From Pseudomonas sp. URMO17WK12:I2 (GTDB taxonomy: Bacteria > Pseudomonadota > Gammaproteobacteria > Pseudomonadales > Pseudomonadaceae), in contig NZ_QKYW01000005.1 in NCBI RefSeq assembly GCF_003253735.1, positions 62,001 through 126,000 on the forward strand: a DNA stretch of 64,000 bases. Reading direction: 5' to 3'. The first letter of the stretch is position 1, and each line of letters starts with the position of its first letter. Shown one piece after another: positions 10,960 through 22,024 of this stretch. A program made the position numbers and the translations under genes. The notes beneath the pieces were generated by a model. That model was given only the letters and a program-made list of their open reading frames with translations, searched no databases and had not been told where the DNA came from.

Positions 10960-13252
10960 CTTCCAGGCGCGTATCGCCAGTGTGCTGATCCTGCTGTTGC
11001 TGGTGGTGATCGGCGCGCTGTATTTCGCCGTGCAGGCGGCCACCACTGCCTCGATCCGCACCCAGGCGCGCGAGCAACTGGAGGTGGGTACCGGCGTGTT
11101 CGGGCAACTGCTCGACGTCCATGCCCGGCAGTTGCGTGATGCGGTACAGGTGCTGACCAGCGATTTCGGTTTCCGCGAAGCGGTGGCCAGTGGCGACGAG
11201 GCGACCATCCGCTCGGCGCTGTTCAACCATGGCGCGCGAGTCAATGCCGGCCTGGTGATGATGTTCGACATGGACGGCAAGTTGACCGCCAGCACGTTGG
11301 CGCCGCTCTCGGTGGCGCAGGCCGAGCGGATCAACCGGCAACTCAGCGAGCATGGGCAGAGCCTGCTGATGCCGGTCGATGGCCGCATCTATCTGCTGGT
11401 GCAGGCCACCGTCAATGCGCCGGTGCCGATTGCCCGGCTGGTGACGGGGTTCGCCATCGACGAAGGTTTCGCCCGCGAACTGAACCAGCTGACTCACCTG
11501 GAATTGACCCTCACCGGCAGCCTGGAAGGCCAGCCGGACGTGCGCGTGAGCACCCTGCCGGACATGCCGATGATCACCTTCGACGGCGACAGCGGCGAGG
11601 TCATGCATGGTGACGAACCCTTCCTGGTGCAACGCCTGGTAATCGCCAGCGGCGACGGTTTCCGCGTGCAGGCGCTGTTGCAGCGTTCCCTCGAACAGGC
11701 CCGTGGCTCGGTGGCCGCTCTCAACAGGCAGATTCTGCTGATCGCCGTGGCCGCCCTGGTGGCCTCCCTGCTCGGTGCGCTGTTGCTGGCGCGCAGCCTG
11801 TCGCGGCCAATCCGCCTGCTGGCCGGTGCGGCCCAGCGTGTTGGCCAGGGCGACTACGACGTGCCCCTGGCCCTCGACCGCTCCGATGAACTCGGCAGCC
11901 TGGCCAGCGCGTTCCAGAGCATGCAGCAGGGCATTGCCGAACGGGAACGGCAGCTGGCCCACAATGCCCTGCATGATCCGCTGACCGGTCTGCCCAATCG
12001 CAACCTGGCCCTCGAGCGCCTGAGCAGTGCGATCATGGCCCGGCGGCATATCGCCTTGCTGTACCTGAGCATCGGCAACTTCCGCACGGTCAGCGAAAGC
12101 TGCGAGGCAGGGGGTGGTGATCGCGTCATGCAACAGCTGGCCTCCCGCCTGCAGGCGGCGCTGCGTCCCTCCGACAGCCTGGCACGGCTGCACGGTGACG
12201 AGTTCGTGCTGCTGCTCGATGGTGCCGACGTCGACAGCGCGGTGGCCACCGCGGACCGGGTTCAGCAACTGTCCATGAAGCCTTTTCGTATCGACAACGT
12301 GGACATTGCCCTGGATTGCCGTATCGGCATCGCCGGCTACCCCAGCGATGGGGTGACGCCTGAAGAGCTGCTGCGCCGCGCCAGCATCGCCATGCAGGAC
12401 GCCGGCCACCTGGCCGGTCGCATCCAGGTCTACGAGAGCGGCCGCGATGCCGCCCTGCAGCGCCAGGTGCAACTGATCCGCGACCTGCGCCGCGCCGCCC
12501 AGCGTGAAGAACTGCTGCTGCACTACCAACCCAAGCTGGATATCCGCACGCCGACGCGCCTCCAGGCCGAAGGCCTGCTGCGCTGGCAGCATCCAGAGTT
12601 CGGCATGGTGTCGCCGGGCGAATTCATCCCGTTGGCCGAGCGCACCGGCAGCATCCAGACCCTGACCGCCTGGGTGATCGAGGAGGGCGTGCGGCAGTTG
12701 CAGGCGTGGGGCCAGCGTGGCCAGGTGGTGCAGCTGTCGCTGAACATCTCCACCGAGGATCTGGTCGATGCCGAGCTGCCCGCTCGCGTCGGTCGGTTGC
12801 TGGCGCATTATCAGGTTCCCGCCTCGCAGCTGATCTTCGAAATCACCGAGAGCGGCGTGATGCTCAATCCGGCCGTCGCCCTACAGGTACTCCACGGGCT
12901 GCGCGAGAAAGGTATCGGCCTGTCGGTGGACGACTTCGGCACCGGCTACTCTTCATTGGCACAGCTCAAGCGCATGCCGGTGCAGGAGTTGAAGATCGAC
13001 CAGTCCTTTATCCGCGAGCTGGACGACACCAGCGAAGACGCGGTGATCGTGCGCTCGACCATCGAGATGAGCCACAGCCTGGGCCTCAAGGTGGTGGCCG
13101 AAGGCGTCGAACTGCAGCGCAGCCTGGACCTGCTCGACCGCTGGCAGTGCGACAGCGTGCAAGGCTACCTGATCAGCCGGCCCCTGACCGCGCAGGCGTT
13201 CGAGGCCTGGATGCAGCGGCCGTCAACCTCTTCCGTTTCCCTGGTGCATTGA
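10946..13252 (+). CDS. Membrane GGDEF/EAL c-di-GMP protein with periplasmic sensor and HAMP
   Basis: A 768-residue protein: one N-terminal membrane helix (about 12-32), a periplasmic sensor of roughly 240 residues, a second helix near 265-285, a HAMP segment (SRPIRLLAGAAQRVGQGDYD), then GGDEF and EAL domains. The GGDEF signature reads LHGDEF near residue 415, so the first glycine is His, which may weaken cyclase activity. The EAL motif reads EGLLRW near 541, keeping the metal-binding Glu, and the DDFGTGYSSL and ELKIDQSFI loops are intact. Net phosphodiesterase activity is therefore plausible. The start at 10946 (MVRTSF) overlaps the cupredoxin gene by 14 bases; an upstream ATG at 10880 would add 22 basic residues and is rejected. 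Confidence 0.88.
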   Translation: MVRTSFQARIASVLILLLLVVIGALYFAVQAATTASIRTQAREQLEVGTGVFGQLLDVHARQLRDAVQVLTSDFGFREAVASGDEATIRSALFNHGARVNAGLVMMFDMDGKLTASTLAPLSVAQAERINRQLSEHGQSLLMPVDGRIYLLVQATVNAPVPIARLVTGFAIDEGFARELNQLTHLELTLTGSLEGQPDVRVSTLPDMPMITFDGDSGEVMHGDEPFLVQRLVIASGDGFRVQALLQRSLEQARGSVAALNRQILLIAVAALVASLLGALLLARSLSRPIRLLAGAAQRVGQGDYDVPLALDRSDELGSLASAFQSMQQGIAERERQLAHNALHDPLTGLPNRNLALERLSSAIMARRHIALLYLSIGNFRTVSESCEAGGGDRVMQQLASRLQAALRPSDSLARLHGDEFVLLLDGADVDSAVATADRVQQLSMKPFRIDNVDIALDCRIGIAGYPSDGVTPEELLRRASIAMQDAGHLAGRIQVYESGRDAALQRQVQLIRDLRRAAQREELLLHYQPKLDIRTPTRLQAEGLLRWQHPEFGMVSPGEFIPLAERTGSIQTLTAWVIEEGVRQLQAWGQRGQVVQLSLNISTEDLVDAELPARVGRLLAHYQVPASQLIFEITESGVMLNPAVALQVLHGLREKGIGLSVDDFGTGYSSLAQLKRMPVQELKIDQSFIRELDDTSEDAVIVRSTIEMSHSLGLKVVAEGVELQRSLDLLDRWQCDSVQGYLISRPLTAQAFEAWMQRPSTSSVSLVH

Positions 13253-13254
13253 CC

Positions 13255-14115
13255 ATGTGGCTATCGCAACTGACCGGCGCCCTGCTGCTGGGTATGTTCA
13301 CCTCGGCCGCCCTGGCCGGCGAGGGCCGCTTGCTGGCCACGGGCGGCGCCAGCAGCCTGGAGGGCGCTGCCGGTGGCGGCATCACGCCCTGGGCGGTGCT
13401 GGCCGGCTATGGCGAGAAGGGCGAATGGGGCACCGACGTGTTCGCTACCCGGGTGGAAACCGGTGACTACCGCCTGGACGTGGCCGGCATGGCCGTGGCC
13501 TACGACAACCGCATCGAGCTGTCCTACGCGCGCCAGCGTCTTGACCTGGGCAACCTGGCGCGCAACCTGAGCCTGCCGGAAAACAGCCTCAGCCAGGACA
13601 TCTTCGGCCTCAAGGTGCGCCTGTTCGGCGATCTGATCTACGACCGGCTGCCCCAGGTTTCCCTGGGGATCCAGCACAAGCGCCAGAAGGACTTTCTGAT
13701 TCCCAGCCTGGTCGGTGCCCAGCGTGACGAGGACACCGAAGGCTACCTGACCGCCAGCCGGCTGATCCTTGGCGGCGCCTTTGGCTACAACCTGCTGCTC
13801 AATGGTGGCGTGCGCTACAGCCGTGCCAACGAGCTGGGCCTGTTGGGTTTCGGCGGCGACCGCCGTGACCGCCGCTCGGTGCTCAAGGAGGGCTCCCTGG
13901 CCGTGCTGCTCAACCGCCAGTGGGCCGTGGGTGTCGAGTACCGGGAAAAACCGGACAACCTCAATTTCGCCGGCGAAAGCGACTGGGCCGACCTGTTCGT
14001 CGGCTACTTCCCCAACAAGCACCTGGCCATCGTGCTGGCCTACGCGCGCCTTGGCGAGATCGCCACGCTGGACAACCAGGATGGCGCCTACCTGTCCGTG
14101 CAGGGGAGTTTCTGA
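13255..14115 (+). CDS. DUF3034 family outer-membrane-type protein
   Basis: A 286-residue product with a clean signal peptide (cleavage near SAALAGE) and a body of alternating amphipathic strands ending in a terminal phenylalanine (VQGSF), as expected for an outer-membrane beta-barrel. Segments such as LLNRQWAVGVEYREKPDNL recall the DUF3034 family, which has no established function. The gene starts two bases after the GGDEF/EAL stop and ends two bases before the globin gene, so all four genes are probably one transcript. Family assignment is from memory of the pattern; a barrel that passes or binds a ligand is inference. Confidence 0.75.
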   Translation: MWLSQLTGALLLGMFTSAALAGEGRLLATGGASSLEGAAGGGITPWAVLAGYGEKGEWGTDVFATRVETGDYRLDVAGMAVAYDNRIELSYARQRLDLGNLARNLSLPENSLSQDIFGLKVRLFGDLIYDRLPQVSLGIQHKRQKDFLIPSLVGAQRDEDTEGYLTASRLILGGAFGYNLLLNGGVRYSRANELGLLGFGGDRRDRRSVLKEGSLAVLLNRQWAVGVEYREKPDNLNFAGESDWADLFVGYFPNKHLAIVLAYARLGEIATLDNQDGAYLSVQGSF

Positions 14116-14117
14116 GC

Positions 14118-14543
14118 ATGCTGCGTTCCCTGTGCACCGCACTGCTGGCGCTGGTACTGATCGGTTGCGCGCAGCAGCCGGGCAAGGACGACAGCCTGTA
14201 CCGCGACCTCGGCGAGAAGCCCGGCATCACCCGCATCGTCGAAGGCATGCTGCTCAACGTGGCAGGCGACCCGCGCATCGTGCAGTTCTTTGCCAGGGTG
14301 GATATCGCCGGGCTGCGGGACAAGCTGGTCGACAAGTTCTGCGTGATCGCCGGCGGGCCCTGCGTTTATACCGGCGATACGCTCGAGGAAAGCCACAAGG
14401 GCCAGAACCTGACGCCCAGCCACTTCAACGCCCTGGTCGAGAACCTGCAGGCGTCGATGGACAGCCAGGGCGTGCCGACGCCCGTGCAGAATCGCCTGCT
14501 GGCGCGCCTGGCCGCCCTGCGCGGGCAGGTGATCGAGAAGTAG
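14118..14543 (+). CDS. Group 1 truncated haemoglobin, predicted lipoprotein
   Basis: A 141-residue protein that begins with a lipoprotein signal and lipobox LIGC, with the modified cysteine at residue 17. A truncated-globin core follows: the YRDLGEKPGITRIVEGM helix, the CVYTGD glycine-type turn, and an ESHKGQNLTPSHFNALVENL stretch that should hold the proximal histidine. Group 1 globins bind O2 or NO and often act as dioxygenases or sensors. A lipid-anchored, extracytoplasmic version is unusual. It closes the cupredoxin, GGDEF/EAL, DUF3034 operon, so a redox or gas link to c-di-GMP signalling is an attractive inference. The longer in-frame ORF starting at 13920 is a shadow of the preceding gene. 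Confidence 0.85.
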   Translation: MLRSLCTALLALVLIGCAQQPGKDDSLYRDLGEKPGITRIVEGMLLNVAGDPRIVQFFARVDIAGLRDKLVDKFCVIAGGPCVYTGDTLEESHKGQNLTPSHFNALVENLQASMDSQGVPTPVQNRLLARLAALRGQVIEK

Positions 14544-14622
14544 AGCGGCTGCGCCGATGACGAAACGCGGCCAAGCGGGTAGAGTCGCCGGCTGTCCCTG
14601 AGCCTCCAGCCGCGAGCCGACC

Positions 14623-15078
14623 ATGTCCATCACCTGGCACTGCAAACACCACACCGAACTGACCAAGACCGAGCTGTACGCCGCGCTGGCGCTGCGTACC
14701 CAGGTGTTCGTGGTCGAGCAGAATTGCCCGTATCTGGAAGTCGATGGCCGCGACCTGGAGGGCGATACCTGCCACCTGCTGGGCTGGCGCGGTGAGGAGC
14801 TGGTGGCCTACCTGCGCCTGCTCGACCCGGCCCTCAATGACGGCGAAGTGGTCATCGGCCGCGTGGTCACCGCACCCAGCGCCCGCGGCACCGGGCTCGG
14901 CCACGGCATGATGGAGCAGGCCCTGCTGGCCTGCGGGCTGCGCTGGCCGGGCCTGCCGGTGTACATGTCTGCCCAGGCGCACCTGCAGGGTTATTACGGC
15001 CGCTACGGGTTCGTGGCCGCCACCGCCGAATACCTGGAAGACGATATCCCCCACGTCGGTATGCGTCGCACGCTGTAA
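14623..15078 (+). CDS. GNAT N-acetyltransferase, ElaA family
   Basis: A 151-residue GNAT acetyltransferase of the ElaA type. The conserved start is visible (TELYAALALRTQVFVVEQNCPYLEVDG), followed by the acetyl-CoA pyrophosphate loop RVVTAPSARGTGLGHGMM and a C-terminal YYGRYGF segment. The acceptor substrate of ElaA proteins is not established. The gene stands alone, 80 bases after the globin operon, with the rightward end facing convergent dnaE2. Confidence 0.85.
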   Translation: MSITWHCKHHTELTKTELYAALALRTQVFVVEQNCPYLEVDGRDLEGDTCHLLGWRGEELVAYLRLLDPALNDGEVVIGRVVTAPSARGTGLGHGMMEQALLACGLRWPGLPVYMSAQAHLQGYYGRYGFVAATAEYLEDDIPHVGMRRTL

Positions 15079-15138
15079 GCGACAGCGCTACGGCACGATC
15101 TGGTACGCCAGACTTACCTTGTGTGTGGCGCTGGGAAT

Positions 15139-15232
15139 GTGGGAGCGCGGCATGCGCGCGAAAAGCTCACGGGCATGGCCCGTTCCCACAGGACTGAGTG
15201 CGCCAGGCGTCCTCGCCCGTTCCCACACCTTA
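15139..15232. repeat. REP-type inverted repeat region
   Basis: GTGGGAGCG and later copies of GGCATGGCCCGTTCCCAC and GCCCGTTCCCAC form interrupted complementary arms of the kind found in Pseudomonas REP elements. A similar unit lies at 48681-48748. Confidence 0.55.
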
Positions 15233-15249
15233 TGAAGTCACCACCATGT

Positions 15250-15271
15250 AGGATGGGCGAAGCCCATCAAA
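15250..15271. repeat. 22 bp direct repeat, copy 1 (hairpin)
   Basis: Contains GATGGGC-GAA-GCCCATC, a perfect 7 bp stem with a three-base loop. An identical 22 bp copy lies at 15308-15329. Both sit between convergent elaA-like and dnaE2 genes. Confidence 0.85.
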
Positions 15272-15307
15272 ACTGCCGAGCTACAAGAACAACCCACTGC
15301 AGCCAGC

Positions 15308-15329
15308 AGGATGGGCGAAGCCCATCAAA
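15308..15329. repeat. 22 bp direct repeat, copy 2 (hairpin)
   Basis: Exact repeat of 15250-15271, 58 bases later. The hairpin lies just downstream of the dnaE2 stop and may help end that transcript. Confidence 0.85.
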
Positions 15330-15363
15330 GCCGCAGCCGAACCACAACCGCTCAATACCTGCC

Positions 15364-18446
<3,083 letters not shown>

Positions 18447-18450
<4 letters not shown>

Positions 18451-19856
18451 GCGAACCAGCCGTGCAGCCGCAGCGGGCCGTCTTCGCCGACGCTGCGAAA
18501 GGCCCAGCCGCGCTGGCCGCTGCGGGTTTCGATCAGGTAGTAGTCGCGGCGCACGTCCTCACCATCCCACCAGCCGGACTCGATGCGCTCCGGGCCGCTG
18601 AGAATATGCAGCGGCTCGCGCAGCACCTGCGGCTCCGGCAGCAGCCAGCTGGGCCGCGCGCCGCTCGGGCTGGGCAGTGCAACGCGGCTGGTATCGGTGC
18701 GCCAGGCCTTCTCCGGGCGGTGATCGGCATGGGCGGCCAGGCCTTGCACGGCGTCGTCACCCAGACGCGCACGCAGGCGTTCACGCAGCTGCTCCCAGCC
18801 CAGGGTTTGCTGCGGGCGATCCTCGAACAGTGCCTGGTGCTGCGGCACGAAGGTCGGCAGGTCGCGGGCCACCAGGCGCAGCGCCAGCACCGGGGATGGC
18901 AATTGCAGCTGTTCCAGGCGGCCGCGGGTGAACTCCAGCAGCATCGCCGCCTCCCGTTCGGCGCTGAGCAGGCCGACCGGCAGCAGGCTGTCGTCACCGT
19001 CACGGTGTTCCAGGTGCAGCACGAAACGCTGCACGCCACAGTCCCGGCCCGCCAGGTAGGCGGCCAGGTCCGCGATCAGGCGGCGCAGTGGAAACAGCAG
19101 GGCCTGGGTCGACTCCACTTCGAAGTGCAGCTCCAGCCGGCTGTCGAACACATCCGGCGGGCGGTAGTAATCGAGCGCCAGCGGGCGCAGGCCCATCAGG
19201 GTATCCAGGCCAGCCAGCAACTCGGGCGGGAAGCGCCGCGCCAGGCTGTCGCGGGGCAGCGCCTGCAGCTGGCGCACCTGGCGCAGGCCCATGCGCGCCA
19301 GCGCCGTGACCAGTTCTTCGGGCAGGCCGATGCGCTCCAGTGGCATGGCCGCCAGGCGCTCGCGCAGGGCCTGCTCGTCGGTGATCGCCAGGCCATCGTG
19401 CAGGTTGGCGAGCATGCGCGCTGCGGCCGGGTGGTGCGCCAGGGTGATGCGATGGCGAAAGCCCAGGGCCGTCAGCTCCTCACGCAAGCGTGCCTCGAAG
19501 CGCGGCCAGGGGCCGAACAGGGACAGGCTCGATTGCACCTCGAGCAACAGGCAGCGCGGGTAATGCAGGCTGACCTGGGAGCTGAAGCCGTAGGCCCAGG
19601 CAGCCAGGAAACTGCTCCAGCGCTCGATGTCGGCGGGCTCGTACTCGGCGCTGGCGAACGCACAGTTCAAAGATTGCGCGGCGGTCAGCGTCAGCCCGGG
19701 GCGCAGGCCGAGTGCCCGGGCGGGCTGATTGACCGCCTGCAACACGCGCCGCTGGGGCGTGCCGCTGAGCAGTACCAATGGCGTGTCATGGTCCTCACGG
19801 CCACGCAGCACGCCGTCCATGGCCAGTTGCGGCAACAGGATGCAGGCCCAGCGCAT
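18447..19856 (-). CDS. imuB: ImuB, Y-family polymerase-like mutasome protein
   Basis: A 469-residue Y-family polymerase homologue that acts as the adaptor between DnaE2, ImuA and the sliding clamp. The palm and little-finger fold is recognisable ([43 protein letters not shown]). The acidic metal-binding residues of active DinB/UmuC enzymes are degenerate, as in other ImuB proteins, so it is not expected to polymerise. A QHQALF segment in the C-terminal half is a possible clamp-binding motif. It starts two bases after the imuA stop and overlaps dnaE2 by four bases. Confidence 0.92.
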
Positions 19857-19857
19857 C

Positions 19858-20478
19858 TCAAAGGCCCCAGGCGCTCAAGGCAAACACCCGCGCTGGCGGC
19901 TGCCCACCTCGGCACTTGAGCACCCGCACTTGCGCGGGGTGCGCTTCGATGGTCAGGCGCAAGGCGGCTGGTGAGGGGTTACGCGCCTCGTGCAGTGGGC
20001 GGTAGGCGAAGGCCAGGGTCTGCCCGGTTTCCGCGGCGATCTGCAGGCGGCGCAGGGCGCGGTCATCGGCACGCTGCGGCCAGAGCACCACGGCGCCGCA
20101 ACTGCCCGAGCGCAGGCACTGCTCGGCCGCCCACAAGGCATCCCGTGCGCTCGCCTGGATCAGCGTCAGCTGCTTCAGCTCCACCCCAGCCGCCAGCCAG
20201 GCGCTGGGGTAGGGCAGGTAAGGCGGCGCGATCAGCACCACCCGCTCCCCGGCAGCGCTCAGGCGCGCCAGCGTGGCCAGCACTACACGCAACTCGCCAA
20301 TGCCCGGCGCCTCGACCAGCAGCTCGCTCAACGCCGCTTCCGGCCAGCCACCGCCTGGCAGCGAGGCATCCAGCACCGCATTGCCCGTGGGCTGGTGGCC
20401 ACTGGGCGCGACAATGCCCTGGCCACGCCAGATACGGCGTTCATTGAGCAGATGATCGATAGCGACGACGGAAGACAT
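19858..20478 (-). CDS. imuA: ImuA, RecA/SulA-like mutasome protein
   Basis: A 206-residue RecA-like protein, first gene of the SOS mutagenesis cassette. It contains the family pattern GIVAPSGHQPTGNAVLDASLP in place of a classical Walker A loop, so ATP hydrolysis is doubtful, and a later VVLIAPPYLPYPSAWLAAG strand. ImuA is needed together with ImuB and DnaE2 for damage-induced mutagenesis and is thought to contact RecA. The start at 20478 lies 24 bases downstream of a perfect LexA operator on the same strand. Confidence 0.92.
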   Translation of the reverse strand: MSSVVAIDHLLNERRIWRGQGIVAPSGHQPTGNAVLDASLPGGGWPEAALSELLVEAPGIGELRVVLATLARLSAAGERVVLIAPPYLPYPSAWLAAGVELKQLTLIQASARDALWAAEQCLRSGSCGAVVLWPQRADDRALRRLQIAAETGQTLAFAYRPLHEARNPSPAALRLTIEAHPAQVRVLKCRGGQPPARVFALSAWGL

Positions 20479-20502
20479 GGCAGGCAGAGGGCAAGAAAAA
20501 TA

Positions 20503-20518
20503 CTGTTTAAATGTACAG
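20503..20518 (-). promoter_or_regulatory. LexA (SOS) box upstream of imuA
   Basis: CTGTTTAAATGTACAG matches the CTGT-N8-ACAG LexA consensus exactly and lies 24 bases before the imuA start. The A/T-rich centre probably overlaps the promoter, so DNA damage should induce the whole cassette. Confidence 0.92.
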
Positions 20519-20732
20519 TATTTTACCTTGCCGACAAGGTGCTATCCGTCGAGTGGACAAGGCACGGTGCTGGCTGCACGGCTCCTCTGGCGGCTGTCTT
20601 CGGGCGCACAGGCCCGAGGCAGAGGGCCATGGAGCACCGAATCCAGCGCGCCAATCAGCCCATGCAGCCCAGTCGTTACCCCGCAAATGAGCCAAGCATT
20701 TGATAGCACGCGAAAAAAATTACGCGATGGGC

Positions 20733-20761
20733 TTCGCCAAAGCGAAATCTGCTGATATCAT
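20733..20761 (+). promoter_or_regulatory. Probable sigma-70 promoter of tRNA-Ser
   Basis: A TTCGCC -35 and TATCAT -10 are separated by 17 bases and end 12 bases before the mature tRNA 5' end. Confidence 0.5.
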
Positions 20762-20772
20762 GCGCGCCGCCT

Positions 20773-20862
20773 GGGAAGATGCCGGAGTGGCCGAACGGGA
20801 CGGATTCGAAATCCGTTGTATCAGCGATGGTACCTAGGGTTCAAATCCCTATCTTCCCGCCA
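20773..20862 (+). tRNA. tRNA-Ser (CGA anticodon)
   Basis: A 90-base gene that includes the encoded CCA. The acceptor stem GGGAAGA pairs with TCTTCCC, followed by discriminator G. The anticodon loop reads TTCGAAA within a GGATT/AATCC stem, giving CGA. A long variable arm, typical of serine tRNAs, precedes the T arm (TAGGG-TTCAAAT-CCCTA). Its 3' end is the integration site of the element to the right, with the 28 bp attachment repeat starting at 20837. Confidence 0.97.
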
Positions 20863-20864
20863 TA
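20837..20864 (+). repeat. attL: 28 bp repeat within tRNA-Ser 3' end
   Basis: The last 26 bases of the tRNA plus two more are repeated exactly at 29885-29912. This is the usual outcome of tyrosine-integrase insertion at a tRNA gene, where the element restores the tRNA 3' end. Confidence 0.9.
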
Positions 20865-20875
20865 TCTCAAGCCTG

Positions 20876-20909
20876 AGCCCCTGAAACTCCTGGAGTTTCG
20901 GGGGCTTTT
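20876..20909 (+). terminator. Intrinsic terminator after tRNA-Ser (element-borne)
   Basis: AGCCCCTGAAACTCC pairs with GGAGTTTCGGGGGCT (one G-T pair) and is followed by TTTT. It belongs to the integrated element and presumably replaces the native terminator now displaced to 29925. Confidence 0.85.
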
Positions 20910-20928
20910 GCTATCTGCGGCATGCAAT

Positions 20929-20939
20929 GTGTCGAAAAC
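20929..20939. repeat. Left copy of GTGTCGAAAAC (possible integrase arm site)
   Basis: The same 10-11 base word occurs twice near the right end (29773 and 29784). Position inside both ends of the element fits arm-type integrase binding sites. Confidence 0.45.
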
Positions 20940-20987
20940 AACTACTTACCCAAGCTTGCATACTTCATTTCTTAGGGACGAGCGCTG

Positions 20988-21308
20988 ATGGCTGGCGAAA
21001 CGGAGTTCAAAGGCAGAAAACTGACCATCCTGCGTCTGGTTGCAATGGCGATGCTCTTAGGGTGTGCCAATCATGCCTATGAAGGTTATGAATCCGGCAC
21101 AATTGCGGTCGGGGCAGGAAGACATTCTCTGGTGATGGCCGGTGACGGTCTTTGGCTTGGCTATTTGTTTCTACTGTCGACAGCGATGGTTTCTAGCTTG
21201 CTGATATTTGCGAATCACAGAGAAACCAAAGCCTTTGGTCGAGCTGCGAAGGTGGCTGGCATGGCATGGTTTGCAACATTGGGTGCCTGTGTGCTGCAAC
21301 AATACTAG
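20988..21308 (+). CDS. Small membrane protein of unknown function
   Basis: A 106-residue product with three or four hydrophobic stretches (LTILRLVAMAMLLG, LWLGYLFLLSTAMVSSLLIF and AGMAWFATLGACVL), probably an inner-membrane protein. A GGGACGAG ribosome-binding stretch precedes the ATG. No family was recognised. It lies between attL and the integrase remnant in DNA of lower GC than the neighbouring chromosome, so it is part of the integrated element. Chromosomal function before integration is unlikely. Confidence 0.6.
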   Translation: MAGETEFKGRKLTILRLVAMAMLLGCANHAYEGYESGTIAVGAGRHSLVMAGDGLWLGYLFLLSTAMVSSLLIFANHRETKAFGRAAKVAGMAWFATLGACVLQQY

Positions 21309-21377
21309 TGACCCAGCATATCCGTATTAAGTGACAATATTGCAGTCCACCATGTGCCTACCACCGGCGATCACCGA

Positions 21378-21608
21378 ATGCTAAATCGTTACCCAAAACA
21401 GACACGAGCCAGAAAGGGCTTTGCATTGGTCGGCCTCATCTTTCTAGTTTTTGGCCTGATTATGTGGGTAGCTGGATCTGTAGTAGGGACATGCATCGGG
21501 GTGCTATTTGGAGCTGCCCTGCTAGTGCCACCTGTGTTCATGAGTGAACACGGTTTCTCAAGGTACGAAAGAGCGCTTTCTAAATTTGCTTCACTTGGAA
21601 GCCTGTAG
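21378..21608 (+). CDS. Small two-helix membrane protein of unknown function
   Basis: A 76-residue product with a basic N terminus (NRYPKQTRARKG) and one long or two short membrane helices from about residue 14 to 52. It shares no recognised family. Its 3' end overlaps the convergent integrase remnant by 18 bases. An in-frame GTG at 21354 would add eight residues; no strong ribosome-binding site decides between them. Confidence 0.5.
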   Translation: MLNRYPKQTRARKGFALVGLIFLVFGLIMWVAGSVVGTCIGVLFGAALLVPPVFMSEHGFSRYERALSKFASLGSL

Positions 21609-21990
21609 TTCTGTCGAGAGCGCACTTTTCCAAGAGCTAGGGCCGAGCTTGATAGCATCTTGTAAGTGATCAGGAGCCAAGTGCGCATACCGCATCGTCA
21701 TCGCTAGCGACTGGTGGCCAAGGATCTTTTGCAAGGTCAGGATATTGCCGCCGTTGATTACAAAGCGACTGGCGAACGTGTGCCGTAGAACGTGGGAAGC
21801 CTGACCTGCAGGCAAGACCAGCTTTGTAGCGCCCAGGCTCTTGTCGAAGCTATTGAGGCAGTTCGAGAAGGTGCCATGCAGCTTGAAGTGCCGGTGGATC
21901 TGCTGTTCTAGGAGCGGGTCGATTGGCATCGAGCGAACGCGCTTGCCCTTGGGGTTTGCGAAGGTAAGCAGCCCACTCCATTGGTTCCGT
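21591..21990 (-). pseudogene. Tyrosine integrase, C-terminal remnant
   Basis: Only the catalytic C-terminal part of a phage-type integrase remains. The first ATG in frame (21929) gives 112 residues. Family-like sequence continues upstream without a start (GLLTFANPKGKRVRSMPID) to about 21990, then runs into the hydrolase end. HxxR (HVLRHTFASRF), the LGHQSLAMTMRY segment and the tyrosine nucleophile are present. The N-terminal arm-binding and core-binding domains and the first catalytic arginine are missing. It lies next to attL and points toward it, as integrases of tRNA-inserted elements do. The cargo insertion or replacement between 21.98 and 26.3 kb probably removed the rest. Confidence 0.8.
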
Positions 21991-21995
21991 TCGAT

Positions 21996-22018
21996 ATCCC
22001 CCAGCGACGCCGGGGGAT
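21996..22018. terminator. Hairpin at the integrase/cargo boundary
   Basis: ATCCCCC and GGGGGAT pair around an AGCGACGCC centre, just after the hydrolase stop. No T-run follows on either strand, so efficiency as a terminator is unclear. It marks the junction between element DNA and cargo. Confidence 0.4.
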
Positions 22019-22024
22019 GACTCT

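Noticed and set aside
10928..12808. Long minus-strand frame opposite the GGDEF/EAL gene
   Set aside because: Gln/His/Ala-rich shadow with no domain; the plus-strand protein has clear GGDEF, EAL and HAMP motifs.
12706..14115. Long start for the DUF3034 gene
   Set aside because: The extra 183 residues lie inside the GGDEF/EAL gene in another frame; the signal peptide begins at 13255.
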